64,000 nucleotides of DNA from Palsa-504 sp963819785 (GCA_963819785.1 CAWFXW010000037.1:682001-746000), one strand, 5' to 3'; positions 33,544 to 43,313 are shown, numbered from the stretch's first letter. The notes: generated from the sequence alone by a model not told the origin. Numbers and translations are program-made.

Positions 33544-34910
33544 CCCGGGGTTCCGGTCGTGATCGCGGTCGGCGTCGCGCTGGCGGTGGCGGTCGCGGTT
33601 GCCGTCGGGGTTCCGCTCGCGGTGGCGGTCGGCGATGCCGTCGGCGTCCCGGTCGCAGTCGCGGTCGGGTTGGCACTGCCGGACGTGCTCGGGGTGGCGG
33701 TTGCCGACGCGGTTGGGGTGACGGTTGCCGACGCGGTCGGGGTGACGGACGCCGACGGGGACGCGATCGCGGTCGGTGACGTGCTCGGGGCGATGCTCGA
33801 GGCCGACGTCGCCGGAGCGGAGGCGATGGGCGAGGAGACCGAGTGCACGCCGACGGTCTGGGGGGTGCAGCCGGCCACGGCGACGCCGCCCGCGGCGGAG
33901 GCAGCCAGGATGGCGACCACCACCGACGCGATAGCCAGTGGCCGCCGCCGCTTGCGACGGCCGGGACGGCCCGGAGCAGGCTGCGAGCCGGGCGACGGCC
34001 GGGCCGACGTGACCGTGCGGGCACCGCCCTGGCCCGCCGCGAGCGCGGTGGCGGTGCGGGTGACCGGGGCCGGATCCCAGCACTCGGTGGGTACCGGCAT
34101 CACGCCCGCTCCCGCCGCGAACATCAGGTCACGGGCCGCGGGCCGCCGACCGGGGTCCTTGGTCAGGCAGCGGTCGATGAGCCCGCGGACCTCGGCGGGC
34201 ACGCGGTCCAGGTTCACCTGGCGGTACACAGCGCGGTAGGCCAGCGTGGGGGCCGATCCGCTGCCGAACGGCGCCTCGCCCGTCGCAGCGAAGGCGAGCA
34301 CGGCACCCAGGCTGAAGATGTCGCTGGCCGTCCCGACCTCGCGGCCTTCGACCTGTTCCGGTGACATGTAACCGGGTGAGCCGATGAGCAGGCCGGTCCG
34401 GGTCAGCGGGCTGGTCTCGGCCGCGACGGAAATGCCGAAGTCGATGACGCGCGGCCCGTCCTGGGCCAGCAGCACGTTCGACGGCTTCAGGTCACGGTGG
34501 ATCACCCCGGCGGCATGGATCGCGCTCAAACCCTCCGCGAGCCCGGCCGCCAGCTCGAGCAGCGACGTCGCGGGCAGCGGCCCGCGCTGGGCAACCGCCT
34601 CAGCCAGCGACGGCCCGGTCACGTAGGCCGTGGCCAGCCAGGGCACCGGACCGTCCACGTCCGCGCCGATCAGCGGCGCGGTGAACCGGCTGCTCACCTT
34701 GCGCGCGACGGTCACCTCCCGCCGGAACCGCGCCCGGAACTCCGGGTCAGTGGCCAGGTCGGCCCGGATCACCTTCACCGCGACCTGTTCGCCGTCCGCC
34801 GACATCCCGAGGAACACCCGGCCCATGCCGCCGGCGCCCAAAATCCCGCGGATCCGGTACGGGCCGATCCGTCCCGGGTCGTCAGGCTGCAGTTCTCGCC
34901 ACATGATCAT
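33540..34910 (-). CDS. PknB-type Ser/Thr protein kinase with repetitive extracytoplasmic tail
   Basis: 456 residues. Kinase domain in the first 260: P-loop GAGGMGRVFLG, catalytic VIHRDLKPSNVLLA, DFGISVA, and the APE-like YMSPEQVEG. A basic stretch (RRKRRRPLAIASVVVAI) leads into one membrane helix, and the last 110 residues outside are almost only Ala/Thr/Ser/Pro (repeats like PTASATVTPT). There is no PASTA domain. The tail may be a flexible wall-spanning or O-glycosylated stalk. Neighbours give no hint of its substrate. Confidence 0.9.
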   Translation of the reverse strand: MIMWRELQPDDPGRIGPYRIRGILGAGGMGRVFLGMSADGEQVAVKVIRADLATDPEFRARFRREVTVARKVSSRFTAPLIGADVDGPVPWLATAYVTGPSLAEAVAQRGPLPATSLLELAAGLAEGLSAIHAAGVIHRDLKPSNVLLAQDGPRVIDFGISVAAETSPLTRTGLLIGSPGYMSPEQVEGREVGTASDIFSLGAVLAFAATGEAPFGSGSAPTLAYRAVYRQVNLDRVPAEVRGLIDRCLTKDPGRRPAARDLMFAAGAGVMPVPTECWDPAPVTRTATALAAGQGGARTVTSARPSPGSQPAPGRPGRRKRRRPLAIASVVVAILAASAAGGVAVAGCTPQTVGVHSVSSPIASAPATSASSIAPSTSPTAIASPSASVTPTASATVTPTASATATPSTSGSANPTATATGTPTASPTATASGTPTATATATASATPTAITTGTPG

Positions 34911-35050
34911 CCCGTCCTTAGCTCAATCAAAGACAACTGGCGCGTCCGCTATCACCGCGCGGCTCCACTTACGATGGCTGCGAGGGCGGGGTGGTTCGTC
35001 GGGGGGTGTGGGGGAAACTCAGGGGGAACGGGTCAAAGGAGGAGCCGACG

Positions 35051-37090
35051 ATGACGTCGCTGCGCAGCTACGTAAGCGGAGCATGGACCGAACCAGAGCA
35101 GGAGGGCCGGCCGGTCCTGGACGCGGTGACCGGTGAGGAGGTCGCCCGGGTCTCATCGGCCGGGATCGACGTCGCCGCGGCGCTGGACTACGGCCGTTCG
35201 ACCGGCGGCCCCGCGCTGCGCGAGCTGACCTTCCACCAGCGGGCCGGGCTGCTCAAGGCGCTCGGGCAGGCGCTGCGCGAGCACCGCCCCGAGCTCTACG
35301 CGCTGTCCGCGCGCACCGGCGCCACGCTCGGCGACGCGAAGTTCGACGTCGACGGCGGCATCGGCGTCCTGCTCAGCTACGCCAGCAAGGCCAAGCGTGA
35401 GCTGCCGAACGACATCGTGCTGACCGAAGGGCCGGTCGAGCCGCTCGGCCGGGGCGGCGCCTTCGTCGGCCAGCACCTGCTGACCCCGCTGCGCGGGGTC
35501 GCGGTGCAGATCAACGCGTTCAACTTCCCGGTCTGGGGTCCGCTGGAGAAGTTCGCCCCCGCGTTTATCGCGGGCGTGCCAAGCCTGATCAAGCCGGCCA
35601 CCCAGACCGCCTACCTGACCGCCCGGCTGGTCGAGCTGATCATCGGCACCGGGCTGCTGCCGCCGGGCGCGCTTCAGCTGGTCTGCGGCAGCGCCGCGGG
35701 CCTGCTCGACCATGTGGGCGAGCAGGACCTGGTGTCATTCACCGGCTCGGCCGCCACGGCGCGGCAACTGCGGGCCCATCCCTCGATCGCGGGTCGGTCG
35801 GTCCGGTTCAACGCCGAGGCAGACTCGCTGAACTGCTCCATCCTCGGCCCGGACGCCCAGCCGGGCACGCCGGAGTTCGACCTGTACGTCGGTCAGCTGG
35901 TCACCGAGATGACGGTCAAGGCCGGCCAGAAGTGCACCGCGATCCGGCGGGCCTTCGTCCCGGCCGCGCTCGCGGGCCAGCTGGCCGAGGCGGTTCGCGA
36001 CCGGCTGGCCGCGGTCGTGGTCGGCAACCCGGCCGCGGACGGCGTGCAGATGGGCGCGCTGGCCAGCCTGGAACAGCGCGAGGAGGTCCGGCGCTCGGTC
36101 AAGGCCCTGCTGACGGCGGGACGGCTGGTGTTCGGCGACCCGGATCACGTCGAGGTCGTAGGGGCCAGCGCCGAGCACGGCGCGTTCATCGCTCCGCTGC
36201 TTCTGCACAGCGACGACCCCGGCCGTCCGGAGCCGCACCAGGTGGAGGCGTTCGGCCCGGTCAGTACGATCATCGGCTACCAGGGCCCGGCCGAGGTGAT
36301 CGAGCTGGCGGCACGTGGCCGCGGCAGCCTGGTCGGCTCGGTGGTGACCGCCGACGCGGGGTTCGCCCGCGAGGTGGTCCTCGGCCTGGCTCCGTGGCAC
36401 GGCCGGCTGCTCGTCCTGGATCGCGACGACGCGAGGGAGTCGACCGGGCACGGCTCGCCGCTGCCCATGCTCGTGCACGGCGGACCCGGGCGGGCCGGCG
36501 GCGGCGAGGAGATGGGAGGCATGCGCGGCGTGCTGCACCACATGCAGCGCACCGCGGTCCAGGCCAGCCCGCGGGTGCTGGCGGCCGTCACCGGCCGCTG
36601 GGTCAACGGCGCCGAGCGGAACGAGGCGGGCGGCCACCCGTTCCGCAAGTCCCTGGCCGAGCTGCGCGTCGGTGACGCCGTGGTGGCCGGCCCGCGGCCG
36701 GTGACGCTGGCCGACATCGAGCACTTCGCCGAGTTCACCGGCGACACCTTCTACGCCCACATGGACGAGGAGGCGGCCCGGGCCAACCCGTTCTTCGACG
36801 GCCGGGTGGCCCACGGGTACCTCATCGTCTCCTTCGCGGCTGGCCTGTTCGTCCAGCCCGACCCGGGACCCGTACTGGCCAACTACGGCCTGGAGAACCT
36901 GCGCTTCCTCACCCCCGTGTACCCCGGCGACGAGCTGACCGTGACGCTGACCTGCAAGCAGATCACGCCGCGAGAAGACGCCGAGTACGGTGAGGTGCGC
37001 TGGGACGCGGACGTGACCAAGCAGGACGGCGCGTCGGTGGCCACCTACGACGTCCTCACCCTGGTCGCGAAGCAGTGGCCCCCTCGGTAA
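35051..37090 (+). CDS. paaZ: PaaZ-like bifunctional aldehyde dehydrogenase / enoyl hydratase
   Basis: 679 residues, matching E. coli PaaZ in length and layout. The N-terminal aldehyde dehydrogenase carries GVAVQINAFNFPVWGPLEK, the Glu in RFNAEADSLNCS and the catalytic Cys in VKAGQKCTAIRRAF. The C-terminal MaoC hot-dog domain has FTGDTFYAHMDEEAA and FDGRVAHGYL with the Asp/His pair. In phenylacetate catabolism it opens oxepin-CoA and oxidises the aldehyde. ATG 35051 lies 7 bases after AGGAGG. No other paa gene is present, so it is an orphan; it is convergent with the BMC operon. Confidence 0.92.
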   Translation: MTSLRSYVSGAWTEPEQEGRPVLDAVTGEEVARVSSAGIDVAAALDYGRSTGGPALRELTFHQRAGLLKALGQALREHRPELYALSARTGATLGDAKFDVDGGIGVLLSYASKAKRELPNDIVLTEGPVEPLGRGGAFVGQHLLTPLRGVAVQINAFNFPVWGPLEKFAPAFIAGVPSLIKPATQTAYLTARLVELIIGTGLLPPGALQLVCGSAAGLLDHVGEQDLVSFTGSAATARQLRAHPSIAGRSVRFNAEADSLNCSILGPDAQPGTPEFDLYVGQLVTEMTVKAGQKCTAIRRAFVPAALAGQLAEAVRDRLAAVVVGNPAADGVQMGALASLEQREEVRRSVKALLTAGRLVFGDPDHVEVVGASAEHGAFIAPLLLHSDDPGRPEPHQVEAFGPVSTIIGYQGPAEVIELAARGRGSLVGSVVTADAGFAREVVLGLAPWHGRLLVLDRDDARESTGHGSPLPMLVHGGPGRAGGGEEMGGMRGVLHHMQRTAVQASPRVLAAVTGRWVNGAERNEAGGHPFRKSLAELRVGDAVVAGPRPVTLADIEHFAEFTGDTFYAHMDEEAARANPFFDGRVAHGYLIVSFAAGLFVQPDPGPVLANYGLENLRFLTPVYPGDELTVTLTCKQITPREDAEYGEVRWDADVTKQDGASVATYDVLTLVAKQWPPR

Positions 37091-37122
37091 GTCAGCAGCC
37101 GCGATCCACACCGTGACGTGGG

Positions 37123-38839
37123 CTACGAGGCCAGGGCCAGGCCGAGCGCGACCGCGTAGCGGTGGCCGAGGGAATCCCCCTCGCAGGTCCCGCCGACGTC
37201 ACCGCGGCCGACGGCCACCCCGTCCGGCAGCGAGCGCGCGATGATGCTGAGCAGTTCCTCGTCGCCGGCGGGCCCGCCGACGATCAGGACCTGGCTGAGG
37301 TCCGGGCCGAGCGTCCGCACCGCTCGCTGGAAGTTCGCCGCCAGCACGGCCAGCTTGAGCCGGATCCGGATCGCCCGCCACTCGCCCGGTCCGTGCCGGC
37401 GGTCGAACGGCAGCAGGCCGCCGGGACCCTCGACGGCCAGCATGCCGACCGCGGACGCCGGCGCGGCCACGGTCAGGAACCCCCGGCTGCCGTCCTCGGC
37501 CTCGAACCGCTGGCCGCCGTCGACCCGCAGGCACGGGCCCCGCTTGACCCAGTTCGGCGGCCGCCCGCGGGATGCCGAGCGTCTCGGCCACCGCGGCGGT
37601 CAGCAGGTCTCCCGCGCCGGCCGCGACCACGTTGGAGTCCGTGCCGATCACGTCGATGGTGCCGGCGCCCAGGTCGGCGACCACCGCCTGGGGGCGGGCG
37701 CCCGGCGTGGTGAGCGCGCCGCGCCGGGCCGCGGCCGGCTCGCTGACCGGCGAGCGTACGGGCACGGACAGCAGGCCGGCGAGCACATCGGCGGCCGCCG
37801 GAGCCCGCGGGCCGGCCGGGCGGCTCAACGACGCGACGAGCAGCGCCCGGCCGGTGCTGCCCTGCCGGGCGGTCGCCGCGTCTGCCGCGGCGGCCAGGTC
37901 CACCGCGAACAGGTCGTCGAGATCGGTCAGCGCCGCCCCGGCGCCGAAGGCCCGCACGGCACCGACCGGCCATCCGGGCAGCCGCGGGCACGCGCTACGC
38001 AGCGGCAGCCGGCTGCCGTCCGCCATCGTCACCCAGGGCTCGCCCGCCGTCTCGGCCCGCGGCTCGCCCGCCGCCGGCTCCGCCGCTGTATACATGGGGA
38101 GCAGGCCCACCACGGCGTTGGCGTAGTCGGCCAGCGACCGGCCCAGCGCGACGACGTCACCGGCCTCGGCCTCGGCCAGCCCGAGCCGGGCGGCGAGCGC
38201 CACCGGGTCGGTCAGCAGGCTCAGCGCGTGCCCGGGCGGGCGCACCTCGACCGCGAGCAGCCGGCAGGCCGCCGCGGCGGCCGTATCGACCTGGTCGATG
38301 ACCGGCAGCTCCCCCGGCAGCCGGTTGGCTACCAGCACGCCCTCGTCGCCCGCCACCAGGACCGCGCCAACGGGCGTCCCGGACGCCAGGAGGTCCCGCA
38401 GTCGCGCCGCGGCCGCGTCGTAGCGCAGCCCGGCCGGGACCAGGGCCACCAGCGACAGCCCTGACTCGTGCGCAGCCGGGGCGTGACCGGGCCGACCCGG
38501 ACCCGATAGCAGCAGCGGCGCGCCGACGCAGGTTCCGACTGCGCCCGGCGTTGCCACCCCGGCGGCCAGCACCCGCAGCCGGCCGCTGGGCGGCACCGCG
38601 TCGGAGACGGTCACCAGCGCGGTGTCGACGGCCCGCAGCGGGGCGATCCGGGCCTCGGTGACCGTGCACGCGGCCTGGCGCTCCACCCGGCGCACCAGCG
38701 CCGCCGCACCGCGCAGCGAGTCCGCGGAGCCCTTCCGGCCGCGGGTCGGCACCCGTCCCGCGGCCAGGATCTTCCCGCCCGAGGTCAGCACCACCTCGGT
38801 CGTGGCGTTGCCGACGTCGACCCCGGCGATCACCGTCAC
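37123..38839 (-). CDS. pduG: Diol dehydratase reactivase large subunit (PduG/DdrA), frame-shifted
   Basis: An actin-fold chaperone of about 571 residues that expels damaged cobalamin from diol dehydratase. N-terminal VIAGVDVGNATTEVVLTSGG, the middle GVLVANRLPGELPVIDQVD and VADLGAGTIDVIG are PduG blocks. After GIPRAAAELG the frame fails. The C-terminus (WVKRGPCLRVDGGQR, then VLIVGGPAGDEELL and HRYAVALGLAL) is in the +1 frame. Deleting one T of plus-strand GTTCGG at 37553-37558 joins them as AAADWVKRG. Last gene of the BMC operon. No small reactivase subunit (PduH) was found nearby. Confidence 0.85.
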
Positions 38840-38930
38840 CGGGCGGATCCCCGGGCCGACGCCGCCGGGCCGACGTCCGGCAGCCGGTGTCCCTCAGCGG
38901 ACGCCGCCGGGCCGGCCTTCGCGCCCGGCG

Positions 38931-39407
38931 TCACGCGGTCAAGCCCCGGCGGGCGTAGACCTCGGCCGCCTCGGCGACCAGCGCCGAGCAGCGCGGCAGC
39001 CCCCGGTCGGCGAGCGAGCCTGCCAGCGCGGTCAGCTGCGCGGAGGTGGAGCGGCCCGGCCGCAGCGCCTCGTAGATGGCCAGCACCTCGTCGTCGGGCA
39101 GCTGGGTCAGCTCGGCGGCCCGGCGCAGATTCTCGGCCAGCTGCGGGTTCCCGTGCCCGGCCGCCACCACCGCCTGCCGCTCCAGCGTCTCCGGGTGGAT
39201 CCGCAGGTCCGCCAGCCCGATCTCCCCCGCCCGGACCGCCGCCACGGTCAGCCCCTCCACCGGCCGCCCCGACAGCGCCTGCACCCCAGCCAGATCAGCC
39301 ACTCCAGTCACCCCACCCCGTCCCGGCAACAGCACCGGTGGAACGGAGGTGCGTTTCCTCTCGCGCGAGTATGCGGGGACCTGGGAATGCCGGGCGGCGG
39401 TCGGCAT
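38931..39407 (-). CDS. pduE: Diol dehydratase small subunit (PduE-like)
   Basis: 158 residues from the ATG, or 126 from the GTG at 39311. The conserved core LADLRIHPETLERQA, then ENLRRAAELTQLPDDEVLAIYEALRPGRST and a final AAEVYARRGL, follows PduE closely. The first 32 residues from ATG 39407 are not family-like, so the later start is credible. It lacks an obvious N-terminal amphipathic helix of the kind that targets PduD/PduE in enterics. It lies 6 bases after the fused large/medium subunit gene. Confidence 0.88.
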   Translation of the reverse strand: MPTAARHSQVPAYSRERKRTSVPPVLLPGRGGVTGVADLAGVQALSGRPVEGLTVAAVRAGEIGLADLRIHPETLERQAVVAAGHGNPQLAENLRRAAELTQLPDDEVLAIYEALRPGRSTSAQLTALAGSLADRGLPRCSALVAEAAEVYARRGLTA

Positions 39408-39413
39408 AACGAG

Positions 39414-41705
39414 TCACTTCAGTCCCTCCAGACTCAGTTCTTCCGAGGGCGCGGCGGGATCCATGCGGCGGCGCTCCAGTTCCATCAGGGCGATCACGGT
39501 GGTGTGGTAGCGGGCCTCGATGGCCTCGTCGGAGTAGGGGTTGCGGGCCGGGTCCGGTGTGCCGCCCTTGGCGTGCCGGGCGGCGTTCGCGCCGAGCAGG
39601 CGGTACAGCTCGGGCGTGACCGAGGGAGCGACCGAGTACAGCTCCAGGTTGGCCAGCGGCGCGAGGTCGCGACGGTGGATGAGCGCGGTGCCCTTGCCCT
39701 GCAGGCCGATGCCGATGCCCGAGCCGGACAGCCGCGCCGCGGCCAGGCCCACCCGGCCCAGGTCGACGCTGTCGTTGAACCGGACGACGCGGCCCGTGCA
39801 GCCCTCCTCCTCCAGCCCGGCCAGCATCTCGCGCAGCACGTCGGTCACGGCCAGCCCGGACAGGCACCGCCAGACGTCGCGGCCGACGGCCGGGGAGACG
39901 CCGATCACCACGTCACGCGGGTCCTGCCCAGGGGACGCCGGGCCGAGGGAAGCCAGCAGCGGCACCGCGAACCGCGCCTGTTCCGAACGCAGGTCGGACA
40001 CCCCGCGGGCCTGGCGGATCGCGTCGATCTCGCGCTGCCGCTCGGGCGTGGGCGCGTACCCGGTGCCCGGCCCCGCGTAGTCGTTCGGGTCGGTGACGAG
40101 CGAGAGCACGTTGAGCTGCTCGTCGAAGATGGCTGAGGTCTGGAGATAGTCGCCTGACATCCTGGCGCGCACGAAAGCCATGGTCCGTTCGGCCACATCA
40201 AAATAGCCGCATTCGTCGAGGGCGGCCACGATGTCCACCACCGTCAGCCCGCGCTGACGGATGGCGTGGGCGGCCGACAGGACGGCCAGGGTGTCGGTCT
40301 CCCCCAGGTCCTTCGACCCCGCGGCGTCCACCGCGAGCTCGACGTGGGAATCGGTGAAGTCGGCCAGGCCGAGGTGGGCGTAGACGGCCCGGCACGCCTG
40401 CGCCGCCTCGCGGCGCAGGTCACCGATCCGCGACGGCGACACGGTGCGCAGGCCGCCGTCGATGCCCCAGTCCCGCTGCATGGCCAGGAAGTCGTCGATG
40501 TCCTCGGCGTTGAAGTTGCTCGGGCCGAACATGTTGTCGTAGCGCTGGATGGAGCCGAACCCGCTGAACACGAAGTCCGACCCGGCCAGCACGATCGGCA
40601 GCGTGCGCGAGGTGCGGCGCATGTCCGACTCGCTCATCAGCGCGTCGTTGCCCGAGCAGGACTCCAGGTTGCGCATCATGACCATGACGTTCTCGGCCAT
40701 CAGCTCGCGCAGCCCGGACGGCACCGCGGCCGCCACGGAAGCGCCGTCGATGCCGCCGTTCTGCACGCCCTGGGCGCCGATGGCCCGGGCCAGGGCCACG
40801 CACCGCGCTTCCAGGTAGAGCATCGACTGGCCGCGCGCGCCCGCCATCAGGACCTCGGCCCCGGCGCCTGAGGACACCCGCATCTTCATCCCGCGCGAGG
40901 CGTAGGCGGAGGTCAGGAACGCCTTGGACCACGGCGTGTCGTCGCCGTCGGTGAACACCTGCTCGGTCCCGTACAGGGATACGGTCTCGGCATAGGAGGT
41001 GAGCCCGCGCATGCCGAGCTCGAGTTCCAGGGCCTCCTCCACCGAGCACTGGATGAGCACCCCGTCGGCGCCGAACGCCGCCCCGATCAAGCAGGCCACC
41101 GCGTTGGACGGCGCGTCGGCCAGCACCGGCACGGTGGTCTCGACCTCCCGGAAGCCGAACGCCGCCGCGGTCGCCGCGTCCGCCGCCAGCAGCAGCGGGT
41201 CGTCGAGGCGGTTGGTGACGTGGGCCTGGTTCGACGGCGTGCGGCGGGCGCGCAACTTGGTCATGGCCAGGCCGAGCTCGGGCGGGCGGAGCAGGGCCAG
41301 CACCCGGGCCAGCTTGGCCGGGGTGGCTCCCGCGCTGAGCCGGACGATCTCGTGCCGCGGGACGGCCGGGTCGACAAGCAGCCGGGCGAAGTCGACGTCG
41401 GCTATCGCCATCACCTCGGCGGCCACGGACAGGTCCAGGCCGTGCCGGGCGATGTAGGTGTCGATCGAGTCGAACTCGGCTTCGGGCACCCCGTCCAGTT
41501 CGGTCACCCGGCCGTCGCCGATGACCAGGCTGGGCACCGGGTCGTGCGGTGAGTTCAGTGCGGCCAGGCCGAGTTCGGGGTTCTCGATCGCGAAGCCGTC
41601 CAGGTTGACCCGCTGCCGGTCCATGAACCGGACCCGGCCGACGGGCCGGCCGGGAGCAGGCCCGGGAGCAGGCACGGCGTCGTCGGGGGCAGGTGGCGCG
41701 GTCAT
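39414..41705 (-). CDS. B12-dependent diol dehydratase, fused large and medium subunits (PduC-PduD)
   Basis: 763 residues. Residues about 25-560 follow PduC: RVNLDGFAIENPELGLAALN, TPSNQAHVTN, VSLYGTEQVFTDGDDTPWSK, ARGQSMLYLEARC and DMRRTSRTLP. Residues about 585-750 follow PduD: VVIGVSPAVG, GLEEEGCTGRVVRF and LSGSGIGIGLQGKGTALIHR. In enterics these are separate chains; here they are joined by a short linker with no start codon or stop. The enzyme uses adenosylcobalamin to convert 1,2-propanediol (or glycerol/ethylene glycol) to the aldehyde. The N-terminus is a Pro/Ala-rich extension, not a typical encapsulation helix, and the PduD targeting helix is missing at the junction. The start overlaps the GntR gene stop. 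Confidence 0.93.
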   Translation of the reverse strand: MTAPPAPDDAVPAPGPAPGRPVGRVRFMDRQRVNLDGFAIENPELGLAALNSPHDPVPSLVIGDGRVTELDGVPEAEFDSIDTYIARHGLDLSVAAEVMAIADVDFARLLVDPAVPRHEIVRLSAGATPAKLARVLALLRPPELGLAMTKLRARRTPSNQAHVTNRLDDPLLLAADAATAAAFGFREVETTVPVLADAPSNAVACLIGAAFGADGVLIQCSVEEALELELGMRGLTSYAETVSLYGTEQVFTDGDDTPWSKAFLTSAYASRGMKMRVSSGAGAEVLMAGARGQSMLYLEARCVALARAIGAQGVQNGGIDGASVAAAVPSGLRELMAENVMVMMRNLESCSGNDALMSESDMRRTSRTLPIVLAGSDFVFSGFGSIQRYDNMFGPSNFNAEDIDDFLAMQRDWGIDGGLRTVSPSRIGDLRREAAQACRAVYAHLGLADFTDSHVELAVDAAGSKDLGETDTLAVLSAAHAIRQRGLTVVDIVAALDECGYFDVAERTMAFVRARMSGDYLQTSAIFDEQLNVLSLVTDPNDYAGPGTGYAPTPERQREIDAIRQARGVSDLRSEQARFAVPLLASLGPASPGQDPRDVVIGVSPAVGRDVWRCLSGLAVTDVLREMLAGLEEEGCTGRVVRFNDSVDLGRVGLAAARLSGSGIGIGLQGKGTALIHRRDLAPLANLELYSVAPSVTPELYRLLGANAARHAKGGTPDPARNPYSDEAIEARYHTTVIALMELERRRMDPAAPSEELSLEGLK

Positions 41706-42511
41706 CGCGAGGCCGCCTGGGCGCGCAGTTCGACGACCCGGGCCCGGCCGAGGACGGCGCGGGCGCCGACCCCCTCGCTGGCCCCTTCGGTGCGGACCAC
41801 GATCCGGGTCCGGTCGGCGCGGAACAGGTCGCGGGAGAACTCGATCGGCTCGCCGTCCGCGTCGGCGGCGGTCCGGGTGATGGCCATCAGCGGCGCGCCC
41901 GGCTCGACCTCGAGGATGGCCGCCTCGTCCGCGGTGGCCAGGACGACCTCGATCCGTTCCACGGCGTCGTGTGGCTTGGCGCCGAAGTGCTCCTCGATCA
42001 GCTCGTAGACCGATCCGCCCAGGGGCAGCTCGAGCAGGCCGGGGAAGCGCTTGGCCGGGAATTTGGCCCGCTCGAGCGAGAAGGGGCTGCCGTCCGCGAG
42101 CCGGATCCGGACCAGGTCGATCACCAGGTCGCCGGGCCGGGCGCGCAGCGCCTGCGCGGCGACGTCGTCGGCCGGGGCCAGCCGGGCGGACAGCACCCGG
42201 GTCCCGGCCACCACGCCCTGGCTGCGCAGCAGCGCGGGCACCCCGACGATACGCGACAGGTCCCGCTCGATCTTGCCCTTGGCCACGAACGTGCCGCCGC
42301 CGCGGCCGGGTACCCGGCGGACCACGCCGCCCTCCTCGAGGACGGCCAGCGCCTGGCGCAGCGTGGCCCGGCTGACCCCGAGCTCGGCCGCGAGCGCGCG
42401 CTCGGCGCCGAGGCGCTGCCCGGGCCGGAGCTGGCCGCTGCCGATCCGTTCGGCCAGCGTGCGCCGCACTTCCTCCGAGGTCCGCCCGGCCGGCACCGGT
42501 TCCGCGCTCAT
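41702..42511 (-). CDS. GntR/HutC-family regulator with UTRA domain
   Basis: 269 residues. Winged HTH (LAERIGSGQLRPGQRLGAER, then LGVSRATLRQALAVLEEGGVV) followed by a UTRA effector domain (RVLSARLAPADDVAAQAL, then RAKFPAKRFPGL). Placed inside the operon with 4-bp overlaps on both sides (SDR gene and dehydratase gene), so it is likely a local, autoregulated repressor responding to the pathway's substrate or a phosphorylated intermediate. Confidence 0.9.
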   Translation of the reverse strand: MSAEPVPAGRTSEEVRRTLAERIGSGQLRPGQRLGAERALAAELGVSRATLRQALAVLEEGGVVRRVPGRGGGTFVAKGKIERDLSRIVGVPALLRSQGVVAGTRVLSARLAPADDVAAQALRARPGDLVIDLVRIRLADGSPFSLERAKFPAKRFPGLLELPLGGSVYELIEEHFGAKPHDAVERIEVVLATADEAAILEVEPGAPLMAITRTAADADGEPIEFSRDLFRADRTRIVVRTEGASEGVGARAVLGRARVVELRAQAASR

Positions 42512-43299
42512 CCGCCCGCCTCGGCTGCCGCGATGGCCTCGAGGGTCTCCGGCAGCACCTGGCCGCCGTCGATCACGATCGTCTGCCCGGTGATGTAGCC
42601 GGCCTCCTCGGTGGCCAGGAACAGCGCGGCGTAGCCGATGTCGTCCACGCTGCCCAGCCGGCGCAGCGGAATCGAGGAGGCCATCTGGGCCGCGTAATCC
42701 TCGCCGAGCTCGGCCAGGCCCTCGGTGATGATGTTGCCCGGGAGGATGGCGTTGACCGTGATACGGCTGGGCGCCAGCTCGATGGCGGCGGTCCGCATGA
42801 AGCCCAGCTGGCCGGCCTTGCTCGCGCCGTAGCCGGTCCAGCCCGGGTACCCGGTGATCGGCCCGGTGATCGACGAGGTGAGGATGACCCGGCCGCGGCC
42901 CGAGCGCCCCAGTTCGGGCAGGCAGGCCTGGACCGAGAACACCGTACCCTTCAGGTTGGTGCCGAGCACCTGGTCGAGCAGGTCCTCGGTCATGTCGGCC
43001 AGGCGGCTGTCGGGGAAGACGCCCGCGTTGGCGCACAGCACGTCGATGCCGCCCAGCCGCTCGGTGGCGATGGCCGCCATCCGCCGGCAGTCCTCCCGGT
43101 CGGACACGTCGGCCTGGATGAACGAGACCTCGCCGGGCCCGGTGTTCAGCTCCTCGGCGGCCGCCCGGGCCACGTCCGAATCCCGACCGGTGATCAGGAC
43201 CCGGGCGCCGTTGCGGGCGAACACGCTGGCGATCCCCTTGCCGATGCCCCGGGTGCCGCCGGTTACCAGCACGGCGCGGCCGGCGATCGATGTGAACAT
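42508..43299 (-). CDS. Short-chain dehydrogenase/reductase of the BMC operon
   Basis: 263 residues, classical SDR. NAD(P) motif GGTRGIGKGIA, NAG in DVLCANAGVF, catalytic Ser in ILTSSITGP and the YxxxK pair in GYGASKAGQL. In RMM-type loci an SDR of this kind acts on the aminoalcohol (1-amino-2-propanol/aminoacetone interconversion). Here it could equally oxidise or reduce an alcohol made from the compartment aldehyde. Overlaps the GntR gene by 4 bases. Confidence 0.88.
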   Translation of the reverse strand: MFTSIAGRAVLVTGGTRGIGKGIASVFARNGARVLITGRDSDVARAAAEELNTGPGEVSFIQADVSDREDCRRMAAIATERLGGIDVLCANAGVFPDSRLADMTEDLLDQVLGTNLKGTVFSVQACLPELGRSGRGRVILTSSITGPITGYPGWTGYGASKAGQLGFMRTAAIELAPSRITVNAILPGNIITEGLAELGEDYAAQMASSIPLRRLGSVDDIGYAALFLATEEAGYITGQTIVIDGGQVLPETLEAIAAAEAGG

Positions 43300-43313
43300 G
43301 CCTGTGGGTCCTT

